Below are positions 16,389 to 24,330 of a stretch of 64,000 bases of DNA, in pieces; position 1 is the first letter of the stretch, and the number at the start of each line of letters is the position of its first letter. Origin of the DNA: Streptomyces sp. yr375 (GTDB lineage Bacteria > Actinomycetota > Actinomycetes > Streptomycetales > Streptomycetaceae); NCBI RefSeq assembly GCF_900110755.1, contig NZ_FOFF01000016.1, forward strand, positions 86,458 through 150,457. The letters run 5' to 3'. Under the pieces are notes generated by a model. The model ran no database searches, was not told the DNA's origin, and saw only the letters and a program-made list of their open reading frames with translations. Both the position numbers and the translations under genes were made by a program.

Positions 16389-16393
16389 GTGTC
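16389..16393 (-). promoter_or_regulatory. GACAC motif in the sepX leader region
   Basis: The 140 bp between the rimJ-like gene and sepX are unusually AT-rich and suit a separate sepX promoter. They contain GACAC on the coding strand, the core bound by the sporulation regulator WhiA. A 5-nt motif alone is weak evidence. Confidence 0.2.
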
Positions 16394-16477
16394 GCACGAT
16401 CTGGCTGATATTTCGAGCTTTTTTTGCGACCGGTGCGATCAACCGATCATTTTCGAACGTTTATTCGACGCCTTTGT

Positions 16478-17074
16478 TCAATTGGACGCGTTCCGCGAGC
16501 GCGCTCGCCGCCACCTGCTCAGCAGGCCCTCGGGGACCTCCTCCGCCGTGAGCGCGAAGACGAGATGGTCGCGCCAGGCGCCGTCGATGTGGAGATAGCG
16601 CGGCCGCAGCCCTTCCTCACGGAATCCCAGTTTCTCCACGACCCGGCGGCTGGGACCGTTCTCGGGCCGAATGCAGACCTCGATGCGGTGCAGTCCGACG
16701 GTGCGGAAACAGTGGTCCACGACGAGCGCCACCGCCGTCGGCATCACCCCGCGGCCGGCCACCGACTCGTCCACCCAGTAGCCGACGTGCCCGGAGCACA
16801 TCGACCCCCAGGTGATCCCGGCGACCGTCAACTGCCCGACCAGCCGCCCCTGGTACTCGATGACGAACGGCAGCATCCGCCCCGCGTGCGCCTCGGACCG
16901 CAGATGCCGGACCATCTGACGGTACGTCGGCCGGTGCGCGATCGGCCCGCTCGGCGCGGGCGGCGGAATGGTCGCCTCCCAGGGGCGCAGCCAGTCCCGG
17001 TTGCGCCGGTTGACCTCACGCCAGGCCCGCTGGTCGCGCAGCTTTATCGGCCGCAGGACGACATCGCCCTCCAC
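16478..17074 (-). CDS. RimJ/RimL-like N-acetyltransferase
   Basis: The 198-residue GNAT protein shows VVLRPIKLRDQRAWREVNRR, GQLTVAGITWGSMCSGHVGY, SVAGRGVMPTAVALVVDHCF (acetyl-CoA site) and NGPSRRVVEKLGFREEG, typical of RimJ/RimL alanine acetyltransferases. In actinobacteria a rimJ-like gene sits between moeA and the sepX/glpR gene, as here. Target protein unknown. GTG start; coding may begin a few codons earlier because the upstream frame stays open. Confidence 0.85.
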   Translation of the reverse strand: MEGDVVLRPIKLRDQRAWREVNRRNRDWLRPWEATIPPPAPSGPIAHRPTYRQMVRHLRSEAHAGRMLPFVIEYQGRLVGQLTVAGITWGSMCSGHVGYWVDESVAGRGVMPTAVALVVDHCFRTVGLHRIEVCIRPENGPSRRVVEKLGFREEGLRPRYLHIDGAWRDHLVFALTAEEVPEGLLSRWRRARSRNASN

Positions 17075-17100
17075 CAGGTCGACGGGCCACGCTGCGCTGT

Positions 17101-17643
17101 TCAGCTCGCACCCCCCGTACCGGCCCCGGGTCTGGGGTGGTCGCCGCCGCGGATCTGGTCGACGGCGTGCGTCAACAGGGGCTCCAGGACGGCCAGTCCG
17201 TCCCTCACCCCGCCGGTGGAACCGGGCAGGTTGACGATCAGCGTGCCGCCCGCCACGCCGGCCAGACCCCGGGAGAGCGCCGCGGTCGGCACCTTCTCCC
17301 GGCCGTACGCGCGGATGGCCTCCGCGATGCCCGGGACCTCGTGGTCGATGACCGCGCGGGTCGCCTCGGGCGTCCGGTCGGTGGGCGAGACGCCGGTGCC
17401 GCCGGTGGTGACGATCACGTCGTACCCCGCCTCGGCCCCCGCCCGCAGCGCCGCCTCCACCGGGTCCCCGTCGGGGACGACCCGCGGCCCGTCCACGGCG
17501 AAGCCGAAGCCCTTGAGGCCCTCGGCGACCAGAGGTCCGCCCCGGTCCTCGTAGACCCCGGCGGCGGCCCGGTTGGAGGCGGTCACGACCAGCGCGGCGT
17601 ACGGCGCGAGCAGCGCGCCGCCGAGCGAAGCGTCGGTTGTCAT
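17101..17643 (-). CDS. mog: Molybdopterin adenylyltransferase-like (MogA/MoaB)
   Basis: The 180-residue protein has the MoCF_biosynth fold signatures ALVVTASNRAAAGVYEDRGG, VIVTTGGTGVSPTDRTPEAT and GTLIVNLPGSTGGVRDGL. It adenylates molybdopterin before metal insertion. Its ATG overlaps the moaC stop (ATGA), so the two are coupled. Confidence 0.88.
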   Translation of the reverse strand: MTTDASLGGALLAPYAALVVTASNRAAAGVYEDRGGPLVAEGLKGFGFAVDGPRVVPDGDPVEAALRAGAEAGYDVIVTTGGTGVSPTDRTPEATRAVIDHEVPGIAEAIRAYGREKVPTAALSRGLAGVAGGTLIVNLPGSTGGVRDGLAVLEPLLTHAVDQIRGGDHPRPGAGTGGAS

Positions 17644-18119
17644 GCTCTGCTCCAGTTGCCGGACTTGCCGCCCGTCTTCTCCTCCACGCGCACGTCCGTG
17701 ATGACCGCTCCCTTGTCGACCGCCTTCACCATGTCGATCACGGTGAGCGCGGCGACGGAGACCGCGGTGAGGGCTTCCATCTCGACGCCCGTGCGGTCCG
17801 TCGTCTTCACCGTGGCGGTGATCTCCACGGCGTCGTCCGCGACCGACAGGTCCAGTTTCACACCGGAGACGGCCAGGGGGTGGCACAGCGGGATGAGGTC
17901 CGGGGTGCGTTTGGCGCCCATGATGCCCGCGATCCGCGCGGTGGCCAGCGCGTCACCCTTGGGTAGCCCCTCGCCCCGCAGCAGCTCGACCACCCGGGGC
18001 GAGACGAGGACACGGCCGCTCGCGCGCGCGGTGCGCGCGGTCACGTCCTTGCCGGATACGTCGACCATGCGGGCGGCGCCGTCCTCGTCGATGTGCGTCA
18101 GTCGGTCCTGCGTACTCAT
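17640..18119 (-). CDS. moaC: Cyclic pyranopterin monophosphate synthase MoaC
   Basis: The 159-residue protein contains the conserved MoaC segments MVDVSGKDVTAR, GIMGAKRTPDLIPLCHPL, VEMEALTAVSVAALTVIDM and catalytic-region KAVDKG. It converts the 3',8-cyclo-GTP product to cPMP in molybdopterin synthesis. It lies between moeA and mog in a single-direction cluster. Confidence 0.93.
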   Translation of the reverse strand: MSTQDRLTHIDEDGAARMVDVSGKDVTARTARASGRVLVSPRVVELLRGEGLPKGDALATARIAGIMGAKRTPDLIPLCHPLAVSGVKLDLSVADDAVEITATVKTTDRTGVEMEALTAVSVAALTVIDMVKAVDKGAVITDVRVEEKTGGKSGNWSRA

Positions 18120-18181
18120 GCTCTGTCGGCACTCCCGGTCGGGCCTGTTGTGCGCGACACGGTACCCCCAACCAGGAGGGC

Positions 18182-19507
18182 TCAGCCGAGGAGGACCACC
18201 TCGACCTCGGTGCCGGGCTCGACGGACTCCACGTCCTCGGGGACGACGATCAGCGAGTCGGCGTGCGCGAGGGCCGCCACCAGGTGCGAGCCGGCCCCGC
18301 CGACCGGTCGGACGGTGCCGTCGGCGCAGGTGGCGCGCAGGAACTGTCGGCGGCCCTTCGGCGAGGTCAGCGCCTTGTCCGCGACCAGTGTCGCGCGCGT
18401 GGTGGGCCGGTGGACGTCGTCGAGGCCCATGAGGGCGCGGATGGCGGGACGGACGAACAGTTCGAAGGAGACGTACGACGACACCGGGTTGCCGGGCAGG
18501 GCCAGCAGCGGGGTGTGGTCGGGGCCGACGGAGCCGAAGCCCTGCGGCTTGCCGGGCTGCATGGCGAGCCTGCGGAACTCGACCCCGCCGCCCGCCTCGT
18601 CCTCGTCCCCGACGTGCTCCAGGGCCTCCTTGACGACGTCGTACGCCCCGACGCTCACCCCGCCGGTGGTGACGACCATGTCCGCGCGGACGAGCTGGTC
18701 CTCGATGGTGGCGCGCAGCGTGTCGGCGTCGTCGGCGACCGCGCCGACCCGGTAGGCGATGGCGCCGGCGTCCCGCGCGGCCGCAGTGAGGGCGAAGCTG
18801 TTGGAGTCGTAGATCTGGCCGCTGCCCAGCTCCTCGCCGGGCTGGACGAGTTCGCTGCCGGTGGACATGACGACCACGCGCGGGCGCGGGCGCACGCGTA
18901 CGGCGGCGCGGCCGATCGCCGCCAGCAGGGCGATCTGGGGCGGGCCGAGGACGGTCCCGGCGTCGAGGGCGCGATCGCCGGCCTGTACGTCGCTGCCCTT
19001 CGCGCGTACGTGCGCGCGTGCCTCCGCGGACCGGTACACGCGCACGTGCCCGGACGCCTGCTCTGGGGCGAGGCTGCGGGCGCGCATCCCGCTGACCGGC
19101 CCCTCGCCGAGCCCGCCGTCGGTCCACTCCACAGGGACGACGGCCTCGGCACCCGGCGGCAGGGGCGCGCCGGTCATGATCCGCGCGGCCTGGCCCGGCC
19201 CCACGTGCAGCAGGTCGGCCCGCTGCCCCGCCGCGACGTCCCCTACGACGTCCAGCGCCGCCGGGAACTCCTCGCTCGCGCCCGCGACATCCGCGACCCG
19301 TACCGCGTACCCGTCCATGGAGCTGTTGTCGAAGGGCGGCAGGGAGACCGCCACCGTGACGTCCTCGACGAGCACGCAGCCCTGGGCGTCGGGCAGTTGC
19401 AGCTCGATGGGCTCCAGGGGGCGGACGGTGGCGAGGATGTCCGCCAGGTGTTCGTCCACCGACCAGAGGTGGTCCTGGTCGGCGGTGCGGGGCGCGGCGG
19501 TGCTCAA
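18182..19507 (-). CDS. moeA: MoeA/gephyrin-like protein, candidate Glp
   Basis: The 441-residue protein has all MoeA domains: the N-terminal SVDEHLADIL region, PPFDNSSMDGYAVR, RIMTGAPLPPGAEAVVPVEW, the MPT-binding VVVMSTGSEL and TTGGVSVGAYD, PGKPQGFG and LPGNPVSSYVSFE, and a C-terminal beta domain. Chemically it should insert molybdate. However, the galU-moeA-rimJ-sepX order marks the actinobacterial paralogue called Glp, which binds FtsZ and a membrane receptor. The real role may be division, metabolism or both. TTG start follows GGAGA located in the galU 3' end. Confidence 0.85.
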   Translation of the reverse strand: MSTAAPRTADQDHLWSVDEHLADILATVRPLEPIELQLPDAQGCVLVEDVTVAVSLPPFDNSSMDGYAVRVADVAGASEEFPAALDVVGDVAAGQRADLLHVGPGQAARIMTGAPLPPGAEAVVPVEWTDGGLGEGPVSGMRARSLAPEQASGHVRVYRSAEARAHVRAKGSDVQAGDRALDAGTVLGPPQIALLAAIGRAAVRVRPRPRVVVMSTGSELVQPGEELGSGQIYDSNSFALTAAARDAGAIAYRVGAVADDADTLRATIEDQLVRADMVVTTGGVSVGAYDVVKEALEHVGDEDEAGGGVEFRRLAMQPGKPQGFGSVGPDHTPLLALPGNPVSSYVSFELFVRPAIRALMGLDDVHRPTTRATLVADKALTSPKGRRQFLRATCADGTVRPVGGAGSHLVAALAHADSLIVVPEDVESVEPGTEVEVVLLG

Positions 19508-19512
19508 AGTGG

Positions 19513-20415
19513 CTACATCTCCTCGGTGACGTAACTGCGAAGCCAGGACCGGAAGTCCGGACCCAGATCTTCACGTTCGCACGCGAGTCTGACAATGGCC
19601 CGCAGGTAGTCGCCGCGGTCGCCGGTGTCATAGCGCCGGCCCTTGAAGACGACGCCGTGGACCGGACCGCCGACCTTCTCGTCCTGCGCGAGCTGCTGGA
19701 GGGCGTCGGTGAGCTGGATCTCGCCGCCGCGGCCCGGCTCGGTCTCGCGCAGCACGTCGAACACGCTCGGGTCGAGGACGTAGCGCCCGATGATCGCGTA
19801 GTTGGACGGGGCGTCCGCCGGATCCGGCTTCTCGACGAGACCGGTCACCTGGACGACGTCGCCGTCCGCCGTGGGTTCGACGGCCGCGCAGCCGTAGAGG
19901 TGGATCTGCTCGGGGGCGACCTCCATGAGCGCGACGACGCTGCCGCCGTGCTGCTCCCGCACCTCGATCATCCGCTGGAGTAGCGGGTCACGGGGGTCGA
20001 TGAGGTCATCCCCCAGGAGGACGGCGAACGGCTCCTGTCCGACGTGCGGGGCGGCGCACAGGACGGCGTGTCCGAGGCCCTTGGGGTCGCCCTGGCGCAC
20101 GTAGTGCATGGTCGCGAGGTCGCTGGACTGCTGGACCTTGGCGAGCCTGGCGGCGTCGCCCTTCTTCTGCAGCGCCGACTCGAGTTCGTAGTTGCGGTCG
20201 AAGTGGTCCTCCAGGGGGCGCTTGTTGCGGCCCGTGACCATGAGGACGTCGTCGAGACCGGCGGAGACGGCCTCCTCGACCACGTACTGGATCGCCGGCT
20301 TGTCCACGACCGGCAGCATCTCCTTGGGAGTGGCCTTGGTCGCCGGCAGGAACCGGGTGCCGAGACCGGCTGCGGGGATGACAGCCTTGCTGATCCTGGG
20401 GTGCGACTGAGTCAT
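19513..20415 (-). CDS. galU: UTP-glucose-1-phosphate uridylyltransferase
   Basis: The 300-residue protein shows the nucleotidyltransferase signature AVIPAAGLGTRFLPATKATP, LLGDDLID, VEKPDPADAPSNYAIIGRY and FKGRRYDTGDRGDYLRA. It makes UDP-glucose for wall polymers and glycolipids. It heads the moeA-sepX cluster and is divergent from the 5-formyl-THF cyclo-ligase gene, a conserved actinobacterial pairing. Confidence 0.94.
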   Translation of the reverse strand: MTQSHPRISKAVIPAAGLGTRFLPATKATPKEMLPVVDKPAIQYVVEEAVSAGLDDVLMVTGRNKRPLEDHFDRNYELESALQKKGDAARLAKVQQSSDLATMHYVRQGDPKGLGHAVLCAAPHVGQEPFAVLLGDDLIDPRDPLLQRMIEVREQHGGSVVALMEVAPEQIHLYGCAAVEPTADGDVVQVTGLVEKPDPADAPSNYAIIGRYVLDPSVFDVLRETEPGRGGEIQLTDALQQLAQDEKVGGPVHGVVFKGRRYDTGDRGDYLRAIVRLACEREDLGPDFRSWLRSYVTEEM

Positions 20416-20541
20416 GTCGGCAACCTTATCCGGTGATTTTGAGAGGGATCTGTAGCTCCGGTTAATTCATGATCATATGACCGCGTTGGAGCGGTGTGAG
20501 AGGAGTGCGTGCGCTATGTGGAAGCTGTACGGGAGCGGCGT

Positions 20542-21156
20542 ATGAGCCACCTCGAGGGCGGACCAGAGTCTGCCAAACGTATGTTGCGGCGAGAGTTCCT
20601 GGCCATGAGAAACAGGTTGACGACGGACGACCTGCGCACGGCGGCCGTCGCCCTGGCCGCCCGCGCCCTGGAGCTGCCCGAGTTGGCGCACGCGCGCGTG
20701 GTGGCGGCGTACGTCTCCGTGGGCACCGAACCCGGCACCCTGGCGCTCCTGGACGCGCTCCGCGCGCGGGGCGTACGCGTCCTGCTGCCCGCGCTGCTGC
20801 CCGACAACGACCTGGACTGGGGCGCCTACACCGGCGAGGACTCCCTCGCGCCGGTCCAGCACGGCGGACGGATGGCCCTCCTGGAGCCGACCGGCGAGCG
20901 CCTCGGCGCGGACGCTGTGACGGGCGCCGACGTCGTGCTGCTGCCGGGGCTCGCGGTCGACGAGCACGGTATGCGGCTGGGCCGCGGCGGAGGCTCGTAC
21001 GACCGCGTACTGGCCCGCCTGGCGGACTCCGGCGCCCGCCCCCACCTGGTGGTGCTCCTGTACGACACAGAGGTCGTGGAGCACGTCCCCGGAGAGGCAC
21101 ACGACCGGCCGGTGCACGCCGTGGTGACGCCCTCGGGAGTACACCGCTTCACCTGA
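20542..21156 (+). CDS. 5-formyltetrahydrofolate cyclo-ligase
   Basis: The 204-residue protein includes AKRMLRREFLAMRNRLT at the N-terminus, VGTEPGTLALLDAL and the ATP/folate signature GMRLGRGGGSYDRVLARL. It converts 5-formyl-THF to methenyl-THF with ATP. The ATG after GGGAG was preferred to a GTG 11 codons earlier. It is followed by a very strong palindromic terminator. Confidence 0.93.
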   Translation: MSHLEGGPESAKRMLRREFLAMRNRLTTDDLRTAAVALAARALELPELAHARVVAAYVSVGTEPGTLALLDALRARGVRVLLPALLPDNDLDWGAYTGEDSLAPVQHGGRMALLEPTGERLGADAVTGADVVLLPGLAVDEHGMRLGRGGGSYDRVLARLADSGARPHLVVLLYDTEVVEHVPGEAHDRPVHAVVTPSGVHRFT

Positions 21157-21210
21157 CCCGCCCGCCCGCCTGCATGCCTGCCTGGCTGCGACCTCTACGC
21201 GACCTGCACG

Positions 21211-21256
21211 CACGGAAAGGGGCCGTCCACGCGCGCGTGGACGGCCCCTTTCCGTG
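21211..21256. terminator. 46-bp perfect palindrome, bidirectional terminator
   Basis: Two 23-nt arms are completely complementary without a spacer. AAAGG/CCTTT lies near the ends of the arms. It sits between the convergent cyclo-ligase and penicillin-acylase genes, where such structures normally end both transcripts. Confidence 0.9.
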
Positions 21257-21265
21257 GTCGGCCGC

Positions 21266-24064
21266 TCAGGGCTTCAGGACCAGGGTGTCGCTGGTGCCGG
21301 CGTCGACCGCCTTCTTGGAGAAGGCCCAGTCGAGCAGCTCACCGTTGGCCCACTTGCCCGTCTGGTCGGTGTAGTGGGCGCTGAAGGCGTGTCCCGAGGC
21401 ACCGCTGAGGTTGATCCACTTCGACTTGTCGAGATCGTCGAGGTTAACCACCATCCGCATCGACGGCACCCACACGACGCCGTAGCCGCCGGCCGCGTTC
21501 CACCCGGTCGCGTTGACCGCCGCCTCGCCGCCGCTGAGCTTCCAGGGGCCGCGGTTGAGGATGTACTGCAGGAAGCCGGGGCCGCTGGTGCCCAGGGTCT
21601 GGTTCTTCAGGAACAGGCGGTGCAGCCGGCCCCAGCTCCAGGTGTCGATGTCCTTGCCGAGCTTGGCGGTCAGCTCCCAGCGGGCGTCGATCATGGCGCG
21701 CGCGAACAGCTTGTCGCGGTTGTGGTCGGCGCCGGGGCGGGTGCCCGACTCGGGCGTCGTCCACCACGCGCTGTCCGGCTTGTCCATGAGGTTGCGCACG
21801 ACCTCGAACCAGCGGTCGCCGCCGTCCGGCTGCGCCTGGTCGGCCTCGCGCTGACCGCACTCGCGGACCTTGTCGGTGTTGTCGACCGGTCCGGTGCTGT
21901 CGACCGGGTCGACCCACAGGCACTGCCCCTCGACACGCAGCTCCTTGGGCAGCTTGTTGCCGAAGGCCAGCTTGAGGATGTTGCGCCAGACCGCGTTGAA
22001 GTAGGCGGCCGCGGCCGAGTCGGCGTCCAGCCGGTAGTCCCAGCCCTGGAGCAGCTTCTGCGCCTCGCGGACGTCCGGATCGTCCAGGTTGATGTCCAGC
22101 AGCTTGGTGACGAGCAGCCGCGCGATCTGACTGTCGTCGTCCAGTTGCATCTGGCGCATGTCGTCGGTGGAGATCTTGCCGCCGCCCTTGATCTTCAGCT
22201 TGATCAGGTCGGTGATGCGCTGGCTGCGGGTGCCGTAGCCCCAGTCCGTGGTGAGCGTGTAGGGGTACTTGCCCTTGTCGACGACGGCCTGGTTGGCGGT
22301 GACGATGTACCCGCGCGCGGGGTCGTACTCGTAGGGCAGCTCGTCGAAGCCGATGTAGCCGGTCCACTTGTACTTGGAGTCCCAGCCGGGCGCGGGGATC
22401 GAGCCGTCGACGCCCTTCGCGCGCGTGGGGATCTTCCCGGGCAGTTGGTAGCCGATGTGGTTCGCGGTGTCGGCGTAGACGAGGTTCTGCGACGGCACGT
22501 CGAAGAGCTTGGCCGCGGCGCGGAAGCCGTCCCAGTCCTTCGCCTTACCCATGGCGAACACGGCGTCCATGGAGGTGCCCGGTTCCAGCGCGGTCCACTT
22601 CAGGGCGACGGCGTAACCGTCGCCGCGGTCGGGTGCCGCGGTGTCGACGGTGGCCTTCTTGCCGACCTTGACGAGTTCGTCGTCACGGTCGGACAACAGG
22701 GGCATCCCGTCCTCCGTCTGCCGGACGACGATCTTCTTGGCGGCCCCGCCGGCGACCTTGATGGTCTCCTCGCGTGTGGTGAAGGGCTTCACCTTGCCGT
22801 CGTACTGGTAGCCGTCGTCGCCGGAGAGCTTCTCCAGGTAGAGGTCGGTGACGTCGACGCCGGAGTTGGTCATGCCCCAGGAGATGTTCTGGTTGTGGCC
22901 GATGACCACACCGGGCATGCCCGCGAAGGTGTAGCCGGAGACGTCGTACCGGCACGTGGCGGAGACGGTGCGGCAGTGCAGGCCCATCTGGTACCAGACG
23001 GACGGCAGCGACGCCGACAGGTGCGGGTCGTTGGCCAGCAGCGGCTTTCCGGTGATCGTGTGACTCCCGGCGACGACCCAGGAGTTGGAGCCGATGCCGT
23101 TGCCGTTCACGCCGACGGCCGTAGGAAGGTCGTCCAGGACGTCGTAGAGGCCCGAGAGCTGGCTCTGCAGGGCCGAACCCGTGCCGCCCGACGTTCCGGT
23201 GCCACCGCCACTCGTAGCGCCGCCGGAGCCGCCGTTCGTGGACGAGTCGCCGGAGCCGCTCCCGCCGTCCCCGTCGCTCTGCTTGAACGACTTGGTCAGC
23301 TCGTCGTACTGGCCCTCCTGGACGATCGCCTGGTTGCGGTCGTACGGGTACTGCGGGTACAGCTCGGCGATCTGCTGCGGGCCGAGACGGCTGGTCATCA
23401 GGGCGCGGTCGATCTCGTCCTGCATGTTGCCGCGCAGGTCCCAGGCCATCGCCTTCAGCCAGGAGACCGAGTCGACCGGGGTCCACTGGGCGGGCGTGTA
23501 GTCGTTGGTGAAGCCCAGGGCCGCGTACTCCAGGGAGATGTCCGCGCCATCCTTGCCCTTGAGGTAGGCGTTGACTCCCTTGGCGTACGCCTGGAGGTAC
23601 TTCTTGGTGTCGGCCGACAGCTTGGTGTCGTACTCCTGCTGGGCTACGCGGTCCCAGCCCAGGGTGCGCAGGAACTCGTCGTTGTCGACCTGGCTCTTAC
23701 CGAACATCTCCGACAGCCGCCCGGACGTCATGTGCCGGCGCACGTCCATCTCGTAGAACCGGTCCTGCGCCTGGACGTAGCCCTGCGCCATGAACAGGTC
23801 CTCATCGGAATCCGCATAGATCTGCGGGATTCCGTAGCCGTCCCGCTGCACGTCGACGGGTCCGGACAGACCCTCGAGCGTGATCGAACCCTTGGTCTGC
23901 GGGAAGGACGCGCGGACGGTGCTGATGGACCAGTAGGCGCCGTAGGCGATGCCTCCGATGATGGCCAGCACCAGCACAAGCACGATCAAACGGGCTTTGC
24001 GCCCCTTCTTCCTGCCGGACTTGCCGGGCTTGTCACCCGATGTGGCGGTGGTGTTGGGGGGCAT
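21266..24064 (-). CDS. Penicillin acylase family protein, membrane-anchored
   Basis: The 932-residue Ntn-hydrolase has an N-terminal cytoplasmic Lys/Arg-rich tail and one membrane helix (LIVLVLVLAIIGGIAYGAYW, ~27-46). It then has the acylase alpha-chain start (VDVQRDGYGIPQIYADSDED). An unusual ~37-residue Gly/Ser/Thr-rich linker precedes IGSNSWVVAG, where Ser326 is the expected N-terminal nucleophile after autocleavage. Later motifs include NDPHLSASLPS and QNISWGMTNSGVD. Family members cleave penicillins, acyl-homoserine lactones or lipopeptide acyl chains. AAGGA precedes the ATG. The natural substrate is unknown. Confidence 0.88.
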   Translation of the reverse strand: MPPNTTATSGDKPGKSGRKKGRKARLIVLVLVLAIIGGIAYGAYWSISTVRASFPQTKGSITLEGLSGPVDVQRDGYGIPQIYADSDEDLFMAQGYVQAQDRFYEMDVRRHMTSGRLSEMFGKSQVDNDEFLRTLGWDRVAQQEYDTKLSADTKKYLQAYAKGVNAYLKGKDGADISLEYAALGFTNDYTPAQWTPVDSVSWLKAMAWDLRGNMQDEIDRALMTSRLGPQQIAELYPQYPYDRNQAIVQEGQYDELTKSFKQSDGDGGSGSGDSSTNGGSGGATSGGGTGTSGGTGSALQSQLSGLYDVLDDLPTAVGVNGNGIGSNSWVVAGSHTITGKPLLANDPHLSASLPSVWYQMGLHCRTVSATCRYDVSGYTFAGMPGVVIGHNQNISWGMTNSGVDVTDLYLEKLSGDDGYQYDGKVKPFTTREETIKVAGGAAKKIVVRQTEDGMPLLSDRDDELVKVGKKATVDTAAPDRGDGYAVALKWTALEPGTSMDAVFAMGKAKDWDGFRAAAKLFDVPSQNLVYADTANHIGYQLPGKIPTRAKGVDGSIPAPGWDSKYKWTGYIGFDELPYEYDPARGYIVTANQAVVDKGKYPYTLTTDWGYGTRSQRITDLIKLKIKGGGKISTDDMRQMQLDDDSQIARLLVTKLLDINLDDPDVREAQKLLQGWDYRLDADSAAAAYFNAVWRNILKLAFGNKLPKELRVEGQCLWVDPVDSTGPVDNTDKVRECGQREADQAQPDGGDRWFEVVRNLMDKPDSAWWTTPESGTRPGADHNRDKLFARAMIDARWELTAKLGKDIDTWSWGRLHRLFLKNQTLGTSGPGFLQYILNRGPWKLSGGEAAVNATGWNAAGGYGVVWVPSMRMVVNLDDLDKSKWINLSGASGHAFSAHYTDQTGKWANGELLDWAFSKKAVDAGTSDTLVLKP

Positions 24065-24330
24065 CGCTGTCCTTGCTGTCCTAACGCGAGCGGCAGGCGG
24101 TCCTGGAGTGCTGGAGCAACCATAGGCGCAGGGCTTCGCGCGACTTGACGCGGAGTCGGGTACCGGCACGGAAGGATGTTCGATCTTGACTCGGCAAGCG
24201 TCAAGAAATCGTCAAGAGTTAGGTAAGGTAACGAAGTAGTTGGGTCCGGAGCGCACAGCTTCGTGTCCGATGAATCCGATGCACATGTTGTGCCCGCGCG
24301 AGGCGCGCGCGCCGGTGAAGGGAACCGCCG

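Noticed and set aside
16389..16393. Secure WhiA control of sepX
   Set aside because: GACAC is too short to be convincing alone; listed only as a low-confidence site.
21254..24148. 964-codon open frame opposite the penicillin acylase
   Set aside because: It mirrors the acylase gene, lacks domains and has Val/Gly/Leu-biased shadow composition.
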